A DNA stretch of 64,000 nt from Bacteroidota bacterium (lineage in GTDB: Bacteria > Bacteroidota > Rhodothermia > Balneolales > HLUCCA01): positions 62,001-126,000 of the forward strand of contig JAFIEZ010000007.1 of the NCBI GenBank assembly GCA_020832235.1, in the 5' to 3' direction. Of this stretch, positions 46,003 through 55,563 are shown piece by piece. The position numbers and the translations under genes were made by a program. The notes beneath the pieces were generated by a model, which did no database searches, was not told the origin of the DNA, and worked only from the letters and a program-made list of their open reading frames with translations. Position 1 is the stretch's first letter. The number at the start of each line of letters is the position of its first letter.

Positions 46003-46953
46003 ATGAAAACCACTGAAATTACTGTTTTTGCATCAGCAACGGTGGCGAATGTAGCCTGTGGATTCGATTCCCTCGGTTTTGCGATCAATCAGCCGGGCGA
46101 TGAAGTCACGATGCAGCGTACCGACTCGGGCGAAGTACGCGTTACAGCTATCACCGGCGATAACGGCCGGCTTCCTCTGGAAGCCCGTAAAAATACAGCC
46201 AGTGTTGCCGTGCTCACAATGATGGAAGAGTTGCGAAGAAGAGGGCACGAGCACGCCCACGCCGGTTTCGACATGCAGGTAAAAAAGATGATGCCCCTGG
46301 GTAGCGGACTTGGTTCTTCTGCCGCAAGTTCGGTCGCTGCAATCGTTGCCGCCAATACGCTGCTGGGTGAACCCTTTACTCGCGAAGAACTGCTTCCTTT
46401 TGTAATGGAATCGGAGAAGATCGCCTGCGGTGCGGCACATGCCGATAACGTAGCTCCTGCACTGCTGGGCGGTTTTGTGCTGGTGAGGTCTTACGATCCG
46501 CTGGATGTGGTTCAGCTGCACGTGCCTTCCGACCTGTGGTGTGCCGTGGTACATCCGCATATTGAGCTGCTCACCGAAGATGCCCGAAAAGTACTTAAAA
46601 AGAACATTCGCCTGGATGATGCTGTTGTGCAGTGGAGCAATCTGGCCGGACTCATTACCGGCTTGATGAAGGAAGATTATGAGCTCATTGGCCGCTCATT
46701 GGATGATATTATTTTTGAGCCGGTACGTTCGCTGTTAATCCCCGGCTTTGATGCCGTTAAGGGCGAGGCCCTGGCTTCCGGGGCGCTGGGTTGCAGCATA
46801 TCGGGATCAGGTCCATCTATTTTTGCTTTATGCCGTGGCGAAGACAAAGCCCGGGAAGTTGGCCGCGCGATGGTCGCTGCATTTGAACCATATCAGCTGG
46901 GAACCGACTTGTTCGTCTCTCAGGTAAATCATCAGGGTCCGGAAATACGTTAA
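46003..46953 (+). CDS. thrB: Homoserine kinase
   Basis: 316 residues, GHMP kinase family. It phosphorylates homoserine. The ATP-binding GHMP motif is PLGSGLGSSAASSVAA (about 97-112); the N-terminus SATVANVACGFDSLGFA and C-terminal SISGSGPSIFAL are typical. Its stop codon shares one base with the thrC start (TAATG), so translation is coupled. Confidence 0.97.
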   Translation: MKTTEITVFASATVANVACGFDSLGFAINQPGDEVTMQRTDSGEVRVTAITGDNGRLPLEARKNTASVAVLTMMEELRRRGHEHAHAGFDMQVKKMMPLGSGLGSSAASSVAAIVAANTLLGEPFTREELLPFVMESEKIACGAAHADNVAPALLGGFVLVRSYDPLDVVQLHVPSDLWCAVVHPHIELLTEDARKVLKKNIRLDDAVVQWSNLAGLITGLMKEDYELIGRSLDDIIFEPVRSLLIPGFDAVKGEALASGALGCSISGSGPSIFALCRGEDKAREVGRAMVAAFEPYQLGTDLFVSQVNHQGPEIR

Positions 46954-48257
46954 TGAAATTAGTCAGTACGCGCGAAAGCGCACCCCTCTCCTCATTTAAA
47001 CAAGCTGTATCCCGCGGAATGGCACCCGATGGTGGACTTTACATGCCGGTGCGCGTGCCTCAGCTCAAACCCGACTTTTGGTCGGGACTGCGAGAGCAGT
47101 CGATTCCTGCCATAGCGGAGGCCCTCTTTAACGAACTCATTGGTGATGAATTTGAGGAGGGGTACTTCGGTGAACTCGCCCGTGAAGCCTTCAATTTTGA
47201 TGCTCCGGTTGTCCCGCTCGACGATCGAACGGGCGTGCTGGAGCTGTTTCATGGTCCAACCCTTGCGTTTAAAGATTTCGGGGCACGGTTCATGGCCCGC
47301 GTGATGCCGTTATGCAAAGTTTCTACGAACGGAGAACCCCTCACCGTACTTACGGCCACCTCCGGCGATACCGGCGCGGCTGTAGCACAGGGTTTTTATA
47401 AAGTAGATGGGGTTCGTGCTTTTATTCTTTATCCGAAAGGCAAGGTAAGCCCTCTTCAGGAGCGTCAATTTGCTACACTGGGACATAACATCACTGCTGT
47501 AGAGGTAGACGGGACTTTTGATGACTGTCAGCGAATAGTTAAAGAGGTATTCGCTCAGGATAACCTGAACAAACGGTTTAACCTTACATCCGCTAACTCC
47601 ATTAATATTGCCCGACTTATTCCTCAGATGGTGTATTATGTGGCGGCCTGGGCGGAGCTCACACGGGATGATATCTACCGTAAACTGACTTTTATAGTGC
47701 CCAGTGGGAATTTTGGGAATGTCACGGCTGGTGTTATGGCTGCCCACATGGGGATGCCGAATGTTCAGTATGTTACGGCAACCAACGCCAATGATGTGGT
47801 TCCGGAGTTTCTTGAAGGTAACGCGTACACACCACGACCGTCTGTTGCCACAATATCGAATGCGATGGATGTAGGTAGCCCAAGTAATTTTGAGCGCCTG
47901 GAAGCGCTGTACGGAGGAAATCATGCCGCTCTGCGCAATTTCCTAAAAGGCGACCGTGTGAGTGATGCTCGAACGCGGGAGGTCATTCGCGAGGTCTATG
48001 AGCAGTTCAACTACGCAGCTTGTCCTCATACTGCTACAGGAATCGAGGTTTGGAATCGATTTAAGTCATTACAGCGGTATGAGTCGGACTATGGTGTGGT
48101 GCTGGCCACCGCGCACCCAGCTAAGTTTATCGAAGTGATGGAGCAGGAGTTGCCGGGCGCGGTGGCTATACCGGAGCGTCTGGCCATATTGCGCGATAAG
48201 GAGCTCAAGTCTATCCCTATCGCTGCTGCTGCGGATGAGCTTATCGCTCTGCTTTGA
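46953..48257 (+). CDS. thrC: Threonine synthase
   Basis: 434 residues. A PLP enzyme that turns O-phosphohomoserine into threonine. The cofactor lysine is in GPTLAFKDFGARF; the phosphate-binding loop is TATSGDTGAAV; SGNFGNVTAG is also conserved. The N-terminus SRGMAPDGGLYMP is the family signature of the type without a long extension. Last gene of the thrABC operon; its start overlaps thrB by one base. Confidence 0.97.
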   Translation: MKLVSTRESAPLSSFKQAVSRGMAPDGGLYMPVRVPQLKPDFWSGLREQSIPAIAEALFNELIGDEFEEGYFGELAREAFNFDAPVVPLDDRTGVLELFHGPTLAFKDFGARFMARVMPLCKVSTNGEPLTVLTATSGDTGAAVAQGFYKVDGVRAFILYPKGKVSPLQERQFATLGHNITAVEVDGTFDDCQRIVKEVFAQDNLNKRFNLTSANSINIARLIPQMVYYVAAWAELTRDDIYRKLTFIVPSGNFGNVTAGVMAAHMGMPNVQYVTATNANDVVPEFLEGNAYTPRPSVATISNAMDVGSPSNFERLEALYGGNHAALRNFLKGDRVSDARTREVIREVYEQFNYAACPHTATGIEVWNRFKSLQRYESDYGVVLATAHPAKFIEVMEQELPGAVAIPERLAILRDKELKSIPIAAAADELIALL

Positions 48258-48407
48258 TCCCCTCCGAGTGTAGTCGCTAATTGGTTATCCTGTATAGGTT
48301 TAATGCAGCACCATCGCAGAAGGGTATGGCATGTTTTCTATGCTGGCTGCCCCGTACATATCGCTGCGTTGGAACCGGAGCGCACATTTGCATGTGATAA
48401 GGGGAAC

Positions 48408-48419
48408 TTTTGCGCAAAA
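48408..48419. promoter_or_regulatory. TTTTGCGCAAAA palindrome upstream of mnmA
   Basis: A perfect 12-bp palindrome 45 bp before the mnmA start, in the promoter region. It is an operator candidate only; no regulator is adjacent. The rest of 48258-48464 shows nothing else. Confidence 0.3.
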
Positions 48420-48464
48420 AGTCGTATTTTTACAGGCTAATGTAAACTCAATCCAGATAACACT

Positions 48465-49583
48465 ATGAGCACGAAGGGCCGCGTATTGGTTGCAATGAGC
48501 GGGGGCGTTGATTCGTCCGTTGCCGCTGTGATGTTGCGCGAACAAGGGTATGAAGTCATCGGTATTACGATGAAAACGTGGGACTATAGCTCCAGCGGCG
48601 GGAAATCCAATAAGGAGACCGGTTGCTGTACGCTCGAGTCGATGAACGACGCACGTCAGATTGCCCTGAAATTCGGTTTTACGCATTTCATCGTGGATAT
48701 ACGTGAAGAATTTGGCGACTGGGTAATTGATCGGTTTGTAGATGAGTACATGGCCGGACGTACGCCGAATCCTTGTGTGCTTTGCAATACCCACATCAAG
48801 TGGGCGGCGCTGATGCGTCGGGCCGATGATTTGGGATGTGATTTCATCGCCACCGGACATTACGCCAATCTTCGTGAAGAAAACGGTCGTTTTGTAATCT
48901 CCCGTGGGAAAGACCACAACAAAGATCAGTCTTACGCGCTCTGGGGTGTTGAACAAAAGCATCTTACACGTACTAAATTCCCCCTCGGACAGTTTCATAA
49001 GTCCGAAATCCGCCAGTTTGCCGCCGATTACAATCTGCTGAATGTGGCCAACAAGAAAGATTCCTACGAGATCTGCTTCGTGCCCGATAACGATTACCGC
49101 CGTTTTCTGCGCGACCGGGTGCCCGGCCTGCAGGAAAAAGTGGATGGCGGACTCTTTGTTGATAAAGAAGGCAACGTGGTCGGAAAGCATAAGGGCTACC
49201 CGTTTTATACCATTGGTCAGCGCCGCGGACTTCATCTGCCCATGGGCAAACCGGTGTACGTAACCGATATTAATCCCGAGACCAATACCATCACTATTGG
49301 CGGGGAGGAAGATCTTATTAACACCACCTGTATCGCCAAGGATGTGAATTTCGGCAAGTATGCCTCGGTGCCCGAAGACGACATGCGTTGCATCGGTGCC
49401 ATTCGCTACAACGACGACGGGGAGGAGGGTTTTCTTACCCAAACCGGCGATAATGAGGTTGCGATGCGCTTTCCGCAAGGTCGAGCGGCCATCACGCCCG
49501 GTCAGGCCCTGGTCTGCTACGAAGGCGAGGATGTGTTGCTGGGTGGATGGATTAAAAAAGTGACGGAACAAGTCCCGCAGTAA
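48465..49583 (+). CDS. mnmA: tRNA-specific 2-thiouridylase MnmA
   Basis: 372 residues. It thiolates U34 in tRNAs for Lys, Glu and Gln. The PP-loop is AMSGGVDSSVA, and the two catalytic cysteines are Cys104 in NPCVLCN and Cys204 in YEICFVPD. The central and C-terminal beta domains (GYPFYTIGQRRGL) are present and full length. Single-gene unit downstream of thrC, with a 207-bp gap, so probably separately transcribed. Confidence 0.97.
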   Translation: MSTKGRVLVAMSGGVDSSVAAVMLREQGYEVIGITMKTWDYSSSGGKSNKETGCCTLESMNDARQIALKFGFTHFIVDIREEFGDWVIDRFVDEYMAGRTPNPCVLCNTHIKWAALMRRADDLGCDFIATGHYANLREENGRFVISRGKDHNKDQSYALWGVEQKHLTRTKFPLGQFHKSEIRQFAADYNLLNVANKKDSYEICFVPDNDYRRFLRDRVPGLQEKVDGGLFVDKEGNVVGKHKGYPFYTIGQRRGLHLPMGKPVYVTDINPETNTITIGGEEDLINTTCIAKDVNFGKYASVPEDDMRCIGAIRYNDDGEEGFLTQTGDNEVAMRFPQGRAAITPGQALVCYEGEDVLLGGWIKKVTEQVPQ

Positions 49584-49852
49584 CCCGTACAGGTAGTTCG
49601 AACCGGAGCGTTACTTCACCATAAGCTCATATTTCTGGTTCGCATACCGAGCTGCGGTTCGGATGCGTTATGCAACTGTGTTGTTATATTGCAGCAACCA
49701 CCCTGCATGCCGGTATCATGAACGGTGCCGGGTAGTGCGGTGGCAGTTGACGTTTAACAACCGCAAGACGACGAAATGAAACGAATGTCTGGAAGCCGGG
49801 CGCGTGAGCGGGGCCTTCCGGAGTCACCCTTATACACCAATCGATCTACTTT

Positions 49853-50599
49853 ATGTTACGTTCTCTTAGTTTTTTTGTTCTCATGATGGCTGTGGCGATG
49901 CCGCTATCAGCACAGTCTTATTTTACCGGGAGTTTTAATGCGGTGTATAGCGCTCCCGACAGCGATGAAGCGACTACAGTTCGTGTGATTACTTCGCCGG
50001 AGCGGATGCTGATTGCCGGTCTGGCCGATGTGATGCCTTCGGCACCGGCTTCTATGCCGGGAATGAGTGCAGAGCGGCTGTTACTGCGAATGGATCAGCA
50101 GGATATCGTTTTTTTGTCGGATCAGCCCACAGCGCTTCGCATGCAGACGCAAGAGATTAATGCGGCTATGAATTTGATGGCGGGGATGCAGCGTCAGGTG
50201 GCTAATGCGCAGCAAACGGCGGTAGATATTCGTGAAACTAGCGAAACGCGCCGTATCAACGGGTACGCGGCACGAAAGTGGGAGGTGCGCTCGCCGGATA
50301 ATGATGGGCTTATGCACGTTTGGATCAGTGAGGATTTCCGCGTGAACTGGGGGATGTTTGCATCGATTTGGCGAATGATGACCAGTAATGGCAGCCTTTC
50401 GGGTATGGCCGACTTGCTGCAGGGCGGACAAACCCCGTTGCTGGCCGAGGCGTTTGATGAGGAGGGAGCACTGATTTTCAGGGCAGAGCTCACGGATATT
50501 CGTCAGGGTGCAGCGTCGGGTGCGCTGGATGTTCCCTCTGGTGTACGCCTGGTAAGTTTGCAGGACATGATTCTGGAGCAGATGCGCAACCAGCGATAG
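49853..50599 (+). CDS. Secreted protein, DUF4412-like
   Basis: 248 residues. A signal peptide (about 1-21, ending PLSAQ) precedes a domain beginning SYFTGSFNAVYSA, with an internal RRINGYAARKWEVRS and AFDEEGALIFRAEL. This pattern is seen in periplasmic or surface DUF4412-type proteins, which have a LolA-like fold, but the match is weak and made by eye. No catalytic residues are apparent. It stands before the split 5'-nucleotidase genes on the same strand, 92 bp away. Confidence 0.7.
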   Translation: MLRSLSFFVLMMAVAMPLSAQSYFTGSFNAVYSAPDSDEATTVRVITSPERMLIAGLADVMPSAPASMPGMSAERLLLRMDQQDIVFLSDQPTALRMQTQEINAAMNLMAGMQRQVANAQQTAVDIRETSETRRINGYAARKWEVRSPDNDGLMHVWISEDFRVNWGMFASIWRMMTSNGSLSGMADLLQGGQTPLLAEAFDEEGALIFRAELTDIRQGAASGALDVPSGVRLVSLQDMILEQMRNQR

Positions 50600-50691
50600 T
50601 AACAGGATTTTACGGGGCGTTTTGCATGAGAACTGCTATATTGCAAGCTTCAGAAACGGATTTGTACGCTCATTAAAGTTTACCTTATTTT

Positions 50692-51465
50692 ATGTCTCAA
50701 TCCAGTTATCGTCTGTTGATGCCCGCCCGTTTTGCCGGTTTCGTTCTGGCAGTATTGTTTTTGTCTGCCGCATGTAGTACTCCGGAATATGCCCTGCAGC
50801 TTGAGTCGGCCACCGATGAGTATCTCCAGATAGACGGCTCGCTGCCCGATGATCCTGAAATGGCTCGTCTAATTGCACCTTTTGTTACGGAGATGGGTGC
50901 CCGTATGAATACGGTAATTGCTCATTCAGAAACCCCCATTACCCGTGGTCGACCCGAGGGTACCCTGAACAACCTTTCTGCTGATATTTTACGCTCAAGG
51001 GCTGTGCGAGAACTCCGGCACCCGGTTGATATCGGAGTGGCCAATTTTGGCGGTCTGCGCGCGCCACTGCCTCAGGGCGACATCACCGTTGGTAATATCT
51101 ATGAGCTGATGCCTTTTGAAAATACCATTGCCGTGCTCCGACTTACCGGCGAGCAGGTTCAGATTATGGCCAATCAGATTGCCGTACGCAGGGGGGAGCC
51201 CGTGAGCGGAATCCGGTTTCGCATTGAAGATGGTCGCGCGGTGGATATTCTGGTAGGACCGGAGCCCTTACGCAGGGATCGTTATTACTGGGTGGCAACG
51301 AACAGTTTTGTGGCCGATGGTGGCGACGGAATCGGGGTGTTTCTGGAGGCTCAGGAACGTATTGACCTTCCGGTGCTTATTCGCGACGCGATGATTGAGT
51401 ACATCCGTCATCGCCGTCATCTCAACTACGAGCTGGAAGGGCGCATCAGGTTTACGGAAGATTAA
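50692..51465 (+). CDS. 5'-nucleotidase C-terminal (substrate-binding) domain lipoprotein
   Basis: 257 residues. The signal ends in LSAAC, a lipobox, so the protein is lipid-anchored. The rest is a 5_nucleotid_C domain: NNLSADILR, ANFGGLRAPLPQGDITVGNIYELMPFEN and VADGGDGIGVFLEAQ, which in the full enzyme holds the nucleotide base. It lacks the metal-binding phosphoesterase half, which is encoded by the next gene 39 bp downstream; together they correspond to one 5'-nucleotidase (UshA/NT5E type) with the domains in reverse order. Confidence 0.9.
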   Translation: MSQSSYRLLMPARFAGFVLAVLFLSAACSTPEYALQLESATDEYLQIDGSLPDDPEMARLIAPFVTEMGARMNTVIAHSETPITRGRPEGTLNNLSADILRSRAVRELRHPVDIGVANFGGLRAPLPQGDITVGNIYELMPFENTIAVLRLTGEQVQIMANQIAVRRGEPVSGIRFRIEDGRAVDILVGPEPLRRDRYYWVATNSFVADGGDGIGVFLEAQERIDLPVLIRDAMIEYIRHRRHLNYELEGRIRFTED

Positions 51466-51504
51466 CCCCGCAAAAGCAATTTTCACCGAAACGATTTCAG
51501 TACC

Positions 51505-52425
51505 ATGGATAGAAAAACATTTTTAAAGCGTATGTCGGCAGCCGGACTGGGTCTGGGATTAACTTCCATGACGCCATTGTTGAGTTATGCCGGTACCGGA
51601 AATCGTCAGCTTACCATTCTGCACACCAACGATACCCATTCGCGCATTGAACCGTTTCCGGAGAATGCTTCTCGTTTTGCTGGTCTTGGCGGGGTATCAC
51701 GCAGGGCTACGTTGGTGAATCGCATCCGAAATGAAAATCCGAATGTGTTGCTGCTCGACGCCGGTGATGTGTTTCAGGGAACTCCGTATTTCAATTATTT
51801 CAACGGCGAGCTGGATTTCAAAGTGATGTCGCAAATGGGCTATGACGCATCTACGATCGGGAATCACGAGTTTGATAATGGTGTACAAGGATTTGTGGAT
51901 GTGGCGGATAAGGCCGATTTCCCTTTCGTGAATGCGAATTATCATTTTGGGGACTCTCCCATGGCCGACTATGTGAAGGAGAATATTGTTAAGGAAGTAG
52001 ATGGTATTCGTGTGGGTATTTTTGGTCTGGGAATCGATTTTGCCGGACTTGTGCTAGGTCCGCTGCATGAGGGCGTTACCTACCGACATCCGGTGCGTCT
52101 GGCGCAGTACCAGGTGAATCGGCTCCGTAACGACTTTAAGTGCGATCTGGTGGTGTGCTTGAGTCACCTGGGATATAACTATAACAATCCTGCCCGGGTA
52201 GATGATGTTACTATTGCGCGGGAAACACGTGGTATCGACCTGATTATCGGGGGGCACACGCATACCTTCATGGACGCACCGGAACGCATTCGTAAGGATG
52301 ACGGCAGTGTAACGATTATTTCGCAGGTTGGTTTTGCGGGAATCGTGTTAGGACGTATTGATTTCGAGTTTAATCGAAGCCGGGAAGTGATTCGTGCAAC
52401 CGCTGCCAATCACACGGTATCGTAG
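51505..52425 (+). CDS. 5'-nucleotidase N-terminal metallophosphatase domain protein
   Basis: 306 residues. The N-terminus MDRKTFLKRMSAAGLGLGLT looks like a twin-arginine-type or Sec signal, although it has KR rather than RR. Dinuclear metal ligands appear in ILHTNDTHSR, LDAGDVFQGT, IGNHEFDNG and GGHTHTF, in the order of the calcineurin-like phosphoesterase fold. It should remove phosphate from nucleotides outside the cytoplasm, probably with the base-binding subunit encoded just upstream. The split of this enzyme into two genes is known in Bacteroidota. Confidence 0.92.
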   Translation: MDRKTFLKRMSAAGLGLGLTSMTPLLSYAGTGNRQLTILHTNDTHSRIEPFPENASRFAGLGGVSRRATLVNRIRNENPNVLLLDAGDVFQGTPYFNYFNGELDFKVMSQMGYDASTIGNHEFDNGVQGFVDVADKADFPFVNANYHFGDSPMADYVKENIVKEVDGIRVGIFGLGIDFAGLVLGPLHEGVTYRHPVRLAQYQVNRLRNDFKCDLVVCLSHLGYNYNNPARVDDVTIARETRGIDLIIGGHTHTFMDAPERIRKDDGSVTIISQVGFAGIVLGRIDFEFNRSREVIRATAANHTVS

Positions 52426-52432
52426 GTATTGG

Positions 52433-52489
52433 CGCGATACACGTAACAATACGCGATACACGTAACAATATCCGATACAGGTAACAATA
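52433..52489. repeat. Three 19-bp tandem repeats between convergent genes
   Basis: CGCGATACACGTAACAATA at 52433-52451 and 52452-52470 are identical; a third copy at 52471-52489 (TCCGATACAGGTAACAATA) has three changes. They lie between the 5'-nucleotidase stop and the convergent ptsI stop. Confidence 0.9.
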
Positions 52490-52542
52490 CATGAGGTTGA
52501 TCTCAACCGGATGCCGGAATTTGTCTTGGTGGGCAACTTGTC

Positions 52543-54357
52543 CTACGCATCGTCGCCTAGAAGGTGCAGTTTAAAGGCCGGAATTCCGCTGGCACTCATG
52601 CTGAAACTCCGAAGCCCCATTTCCAGCAACCTTTCGGTAACTTCGGTATCCCGCGCCATCTCCCCGCACATAGAAACCGGTACATCTTTTTGGATGCAGG
52701 CCTTGATAACCATTTCAATGAGGTCGAGCACCGCAGGCTGATGGTAGGAGGCGAGCGCGGCCACCCGTGTATTCATCCGGTCGGCAGCCATGATATACTG
52801 CGTCAGGTCATTGGTACCAATGCTCACAAAATCAACCTCCTCAAGGAAATCCTGAATTCGAATAGCGGCAGAGGGAACTTCTACCATTATGCCAAGCTGG
52901 ATGTTTTCGTCGAATGGAATGTTTTCGCGCTGCAAATCTCTTTTCACTTGCTCAACGATGGACACTGATTTTCTCCACTCTTCGGGGATGGCAATCATCG
53001 GAAACATAATGTGGAGCGGACCGTGAGCGGAGGCGCGCAGCAATGCCCGAAGCTGGGTTGTGAAAACTTCAGTCTGTTCGAGGGAAAATCGTATTCCGCG
53101 CCAACCCAGAAAGGGGTTCTCTTCTTTTTGAATGCTAAGGTATCCGACGGGCTTGTCGCCGCCAATGTCGATGGTACGGAAGGTCACCGTCTTGCCATTC
53201 ATCAGCTCTACAGCCTGACGATACACCTCATATTGCTCCTGTTCGTCTGGTGCCTGACTTCTTCCCATATACAAAAACTCGGTACGGTACAGGCCGATGC
53301 CTTCGGCGCCTCGACCCAGTGCCTGTTCTACGTGTTTGGGTTCAGATACATTAGCCAGCACATGAATGCGCTCACCTGTTTTGGTAAAAACAGTACTATT
53401 TTTTCCTGCATCCGCCATTTTTTGTGATTTGAGCCAGTTATCCCGTCTGCGCTGCATCAGTTCTAGTTGGTCGGAATCGGGATTTATGTACAGCATTCCG
53501 TTATCCCCATCCAGTATGCATGCGTCTGTGTTGTTGACGGAGCCGAGAATATCATTAACGCCAAATACGGCGGGTATGCCTAAGGATTTTATGAGAATAC
53601 CGCTGTGTGATGTCTCGCTGCCCTTTTCACAGATGAGCCCAACGATATGGTCGGGGTTGAGGATTGCTGTATCACTGGGACTCAGTTCATCGGTAATTAG
53701 AACGACGGGTTTGTCTGAATCAGGTCGATCTATCGGGATACCGGTGAGATGTGATAATACCCGCATCCCGGCATCCAGCACATCCGCTGCGCGTTCTGCC
53801 ATTAGTTTTCCAGGAGCATTTTTATAAAGGGCTATGTACCTTGAAATGGTTTCGCGCCAGACAAATGCGGCGGACATGTGTTGTGATGCAATTGCTGATC
53901 GGACTTCTTTAACTAACTCAGGATCGCTGATAATGAGTTTATGTGCCTCGAAAATGGCGGCTTCTTCTTTGCTTATCGAGGTGTTTCTGGCGTTGATCAG
54001 CTCGTCGAGTTCATCAATAACCCGTGCAATGGCATTGCTGAGTTTTCGAAATTCTTCATCGGTGTCGGAGATTTCATCGGGGGAGACATTCGGCAGCGTT
54101 TTTTGGAATACATAGGCATCTCCAATGGCTACACCGCCGTTAATTCGGGTACCTTTGAAAGTCTGTTTAATGCGTTTTTTTTGTTCACCACCAGCCGGTA
54201 TATCTTCGGTGTACTCTGTTTTGAGTGTTTCAGACCGGTTTGCATCACCCAGGTTTTTTACGGTATTATCCTGATTTCGTTTGTTTGGAGATGCCGTATT
54301 TCCGCCGGAATTTTCTTTAGGGCTAAAATGGATATGGAACCGGTTGGTAATCAGCAT
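52543..54357 (-). CDS. ptsI: Phosphoenolpyruvate-protein phosphotransferase (PTS enzyme I)
   Basis: 604 residues. It takes phosphate from PEP onto a histidine and passes it to HPr. The phospho-acceptor is His251 in GSETSHSGILIKSLGIPA; the PEP-binding barrel has FRTIDIGGDKPV, FPMIAIPEEW, SIGTNDLTQY and the Cys in SMCGEMA. The conserved start of EI (KGTRINGGVAIG) comes only at about residue 68, so there is an N-terminal extension of some 67 polar residues with no recognisable domain; a later start was looked for but no internal Met precedes that point. No ptsH lies beside it. It follows the outer-membrane protein on the same strand after a terminator. Confidence 0.94.
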   Translation of the reverse strand: MLITNRFHIHFSPKENSGGNTASPNKRNQDNTVKNLGDANRSETLKTEYTEDIPAGGEQKKRIKQTFKGTRINGGVAIGDAYVFQKTLPNVSPDEISDTDEEFRKLSNAIARVIDELDELINARNTSISKEEAAIFEAHKLIISDPELVKEVRSAIASQHMSAAFVWRETISRYIALYKNAPGKLMAERAADVLDAGMRVLSHLTGIPIDRPDSDKPVVLITDELSPSDTAILNPDHIVGLICEKGSETSHSGILIKSLGIPAVFGVNDILGSVNNTDACILDGDNGMLYINPDSDQLELMQRRRDNWLKSQKMADAGKNSTVFTKTGERIHVLANVSEPKHVEQALGRGAEGIGLYRTEFLYMGRSQAPDEQEQYEVYRQAVELMNGKTVTFRTIDIGGDKPVGYLSIQKEENPFLGWRGIRFSLEQTEVFTTQLRALLRASAHGPLHIMFPMIAIPEEWRKSVSIVEQVKRDLQRENIPFDENIQLGIMVEVPSAAIRIQDFLEEVDFVSIGTNDLTQYIMAADRMNTRVAALASYHQPAVLDLIEMVIKACIQKDVPVSMCGEMARDTEVTERLLEMGLRSFSMSASGIPAFKLHLLGDDA

Positions 54358-54461
54358 GGTATTAGGATGTGAATTGGAACCTGATACAGCGGTAAGCGTG
54401 TGTATTTGCCTTCAGTGTATCTACGTTAGCTGATAAAGTACGAAAAGAACCTGTAAGGATT

Positions 54462-54513
54462 AAAAAAAGCCTGAGCTCCTCAAAGATTAACATTGAAAAG
54501 ACACAGGCTTTTT
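54462..54513. terminator. Bidirectional-type terminator between OM protein gene and ptsI
   Basis: An AAAAAGCCTG arm at 54464-54473 pairs with CAGGCTTTTT (54504-54513) around a 30-nt loop; on the minus strand the stem runs into T. It should end the outer-membrane protein transcript, so ptsI probably has its own promoter. The rest of 54358-54697 shows nothing. Confidence 0.65.
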
Positions 54514-54697
54514 GGATTCCGAGTATGAGGCCGACTTGTTGAGTTAACCGATGCCGGAAGTTTGGGCAAAGGTCACCCGCCAGTAGTCACGGAATGTTTA
54601 GCGGTTTTAATCTGGTCGCAACTATCATCGAATACCTTATGGTCGTAATGTGAAATGTTGTGACCTGATGGCCGTTCAACCGTAGTCAGATTCGCTT

Positions 54698-55414
54698 TTA
54701 AAAGCTGATACTGGCAGCAGTAAAGATGCGCTCTGTTCTGGGGTTTACCACAAGCGATATACCCAGAGGTACTGAAAATGAATCGGTTATTCGCAGCGTA
54801 CGGCTTGCTGAAACCCCTATCTGATTTACCACAAATTTGTCGTTATAACCCAGATCAACGAAACCGGGACCATCAGAATACTGGCTGGACAGAAACGCGC
54901 GTAGCCCATAGTCCCCTGATGTGAAGCTGTATCCGGCCTCAACATAAACAGTTACCTCTACTGGCGGGCCAAATGCATATCCAATGAACAAGTCGGGTGC
55001 TGCATCGCCTTTACCAGCCAGTCTGGCCGATGCTTGAAACACGTGGGTTGAGGTATTTTCATCCAGATCGAACAGATCGGAGAATGCATCAAAGTGATTC
55101 TCAATCTGAGGTGTTAACGTGAAATCGCCTAAATCGAGCGTGTAATTTGCCCAGAATTTCACCTCTTTGTAGGCCCCGTCGTCCTGGCCAAGGCTGTGTG
55201 AGCCCCAACCGTAAAACGAGAAGGCTCCTGTATTTACACCTATCATGGCTTGTACATTGGGGGAATTTCCCAATTCTATTCCGCGATATATAAACCGGCT
55301 TGTGAGTGTCATTCCGGCATCAACGGATACCTCCTGAGCCGATGCTGTTTGTGCGGGAATCGCAAGCATGGCGGCCATAAGGAAAGAAGCTGAAGTTAGA
55401 AGAAGTTTCTTCAT
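54698..55414 (-). CDS. Outer-membrane beta-barrel protein, TorF/gcw_chp-like
   Basis: 238 residues. Signal peptide about 1-26, ending ASAQ. The mature start DAGMTLTSRFIYRGIELGNSPNVQ resembles the TIGR02001/TorF family of putative porins, which begin with a TSDYVFRGI-like strand. Strands alternate through the sequence and it ends in Phe. It lies downstream of glpF in the same direction, so it may be the outer-membrane entry for glycerol or a related solute; that is an inference from position only. Confidence 0.75.
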   Translation of the reverse strand: MKKLLLTSASFLMAAMLAIPAQTASAQEVSVDAGMTLTSRFIYRGIELGNSPNVQAMIGVNTGAFSFYGWGSHSLGQDDGAYKEVKFWANYTLDLGDFTLTPQIENHFDAFSDLFDLDENTSTHVFQASARLAGKGDAAPDLFIGYAFGPPVEVTVYVEAGYSFTSGDYGLRAFLSSQYSDGPGFVDLGYNDKFVVNQIGVSASRTLRITDSFSVPLGISLVVNPRTERIFTAASISF

Positions 55415-55447
55415 TAAAAAGTCTCCAATTTTTCAAATTTGTGATTT

Positions 55448-55501
55448 ACCCTAAATTAGGGTTTAAAAGTGCAGGGGGATATATGTTAACCGATCCCCCT
55501 G
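55448..55501 (-). terminator. Hairpin after glpF plus upstream palindrome of the OM gene
   Basis: CAGGGGGAT (55472-55480) pairs with ATCCCCCTG (55493-55501), followed on the minus strand by CACTTTTAA, a weak T tract; it probably ends glpF transcripts. ACCCTAAATTAGGGT (55448-55462) is a separate perfect palindrome 34 bp before the OM protein start and may be an operator. Confidence 0.5.
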
Positions 55502-55563
55502 GCGTGATTTTGGGATGTTCGTAGTAATCAGTGATTACACTGTCACTGTAGCGTGATTATTCA

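Noticed and set aside
48300-49571. 423-residue antisense reading frame over mnmA
   Set aside because: It is a shadow of mnmA, whose motifs and catalytic cysteines are certain; the antisense product shows no family pattern.
54157-54357. HPr domain fused at the ptsI N-terminus
   Set aside because: The 67-residue extension is polar and lacks the HPr active-site histidine context; it is also shorter than HPr (about 85 residues).
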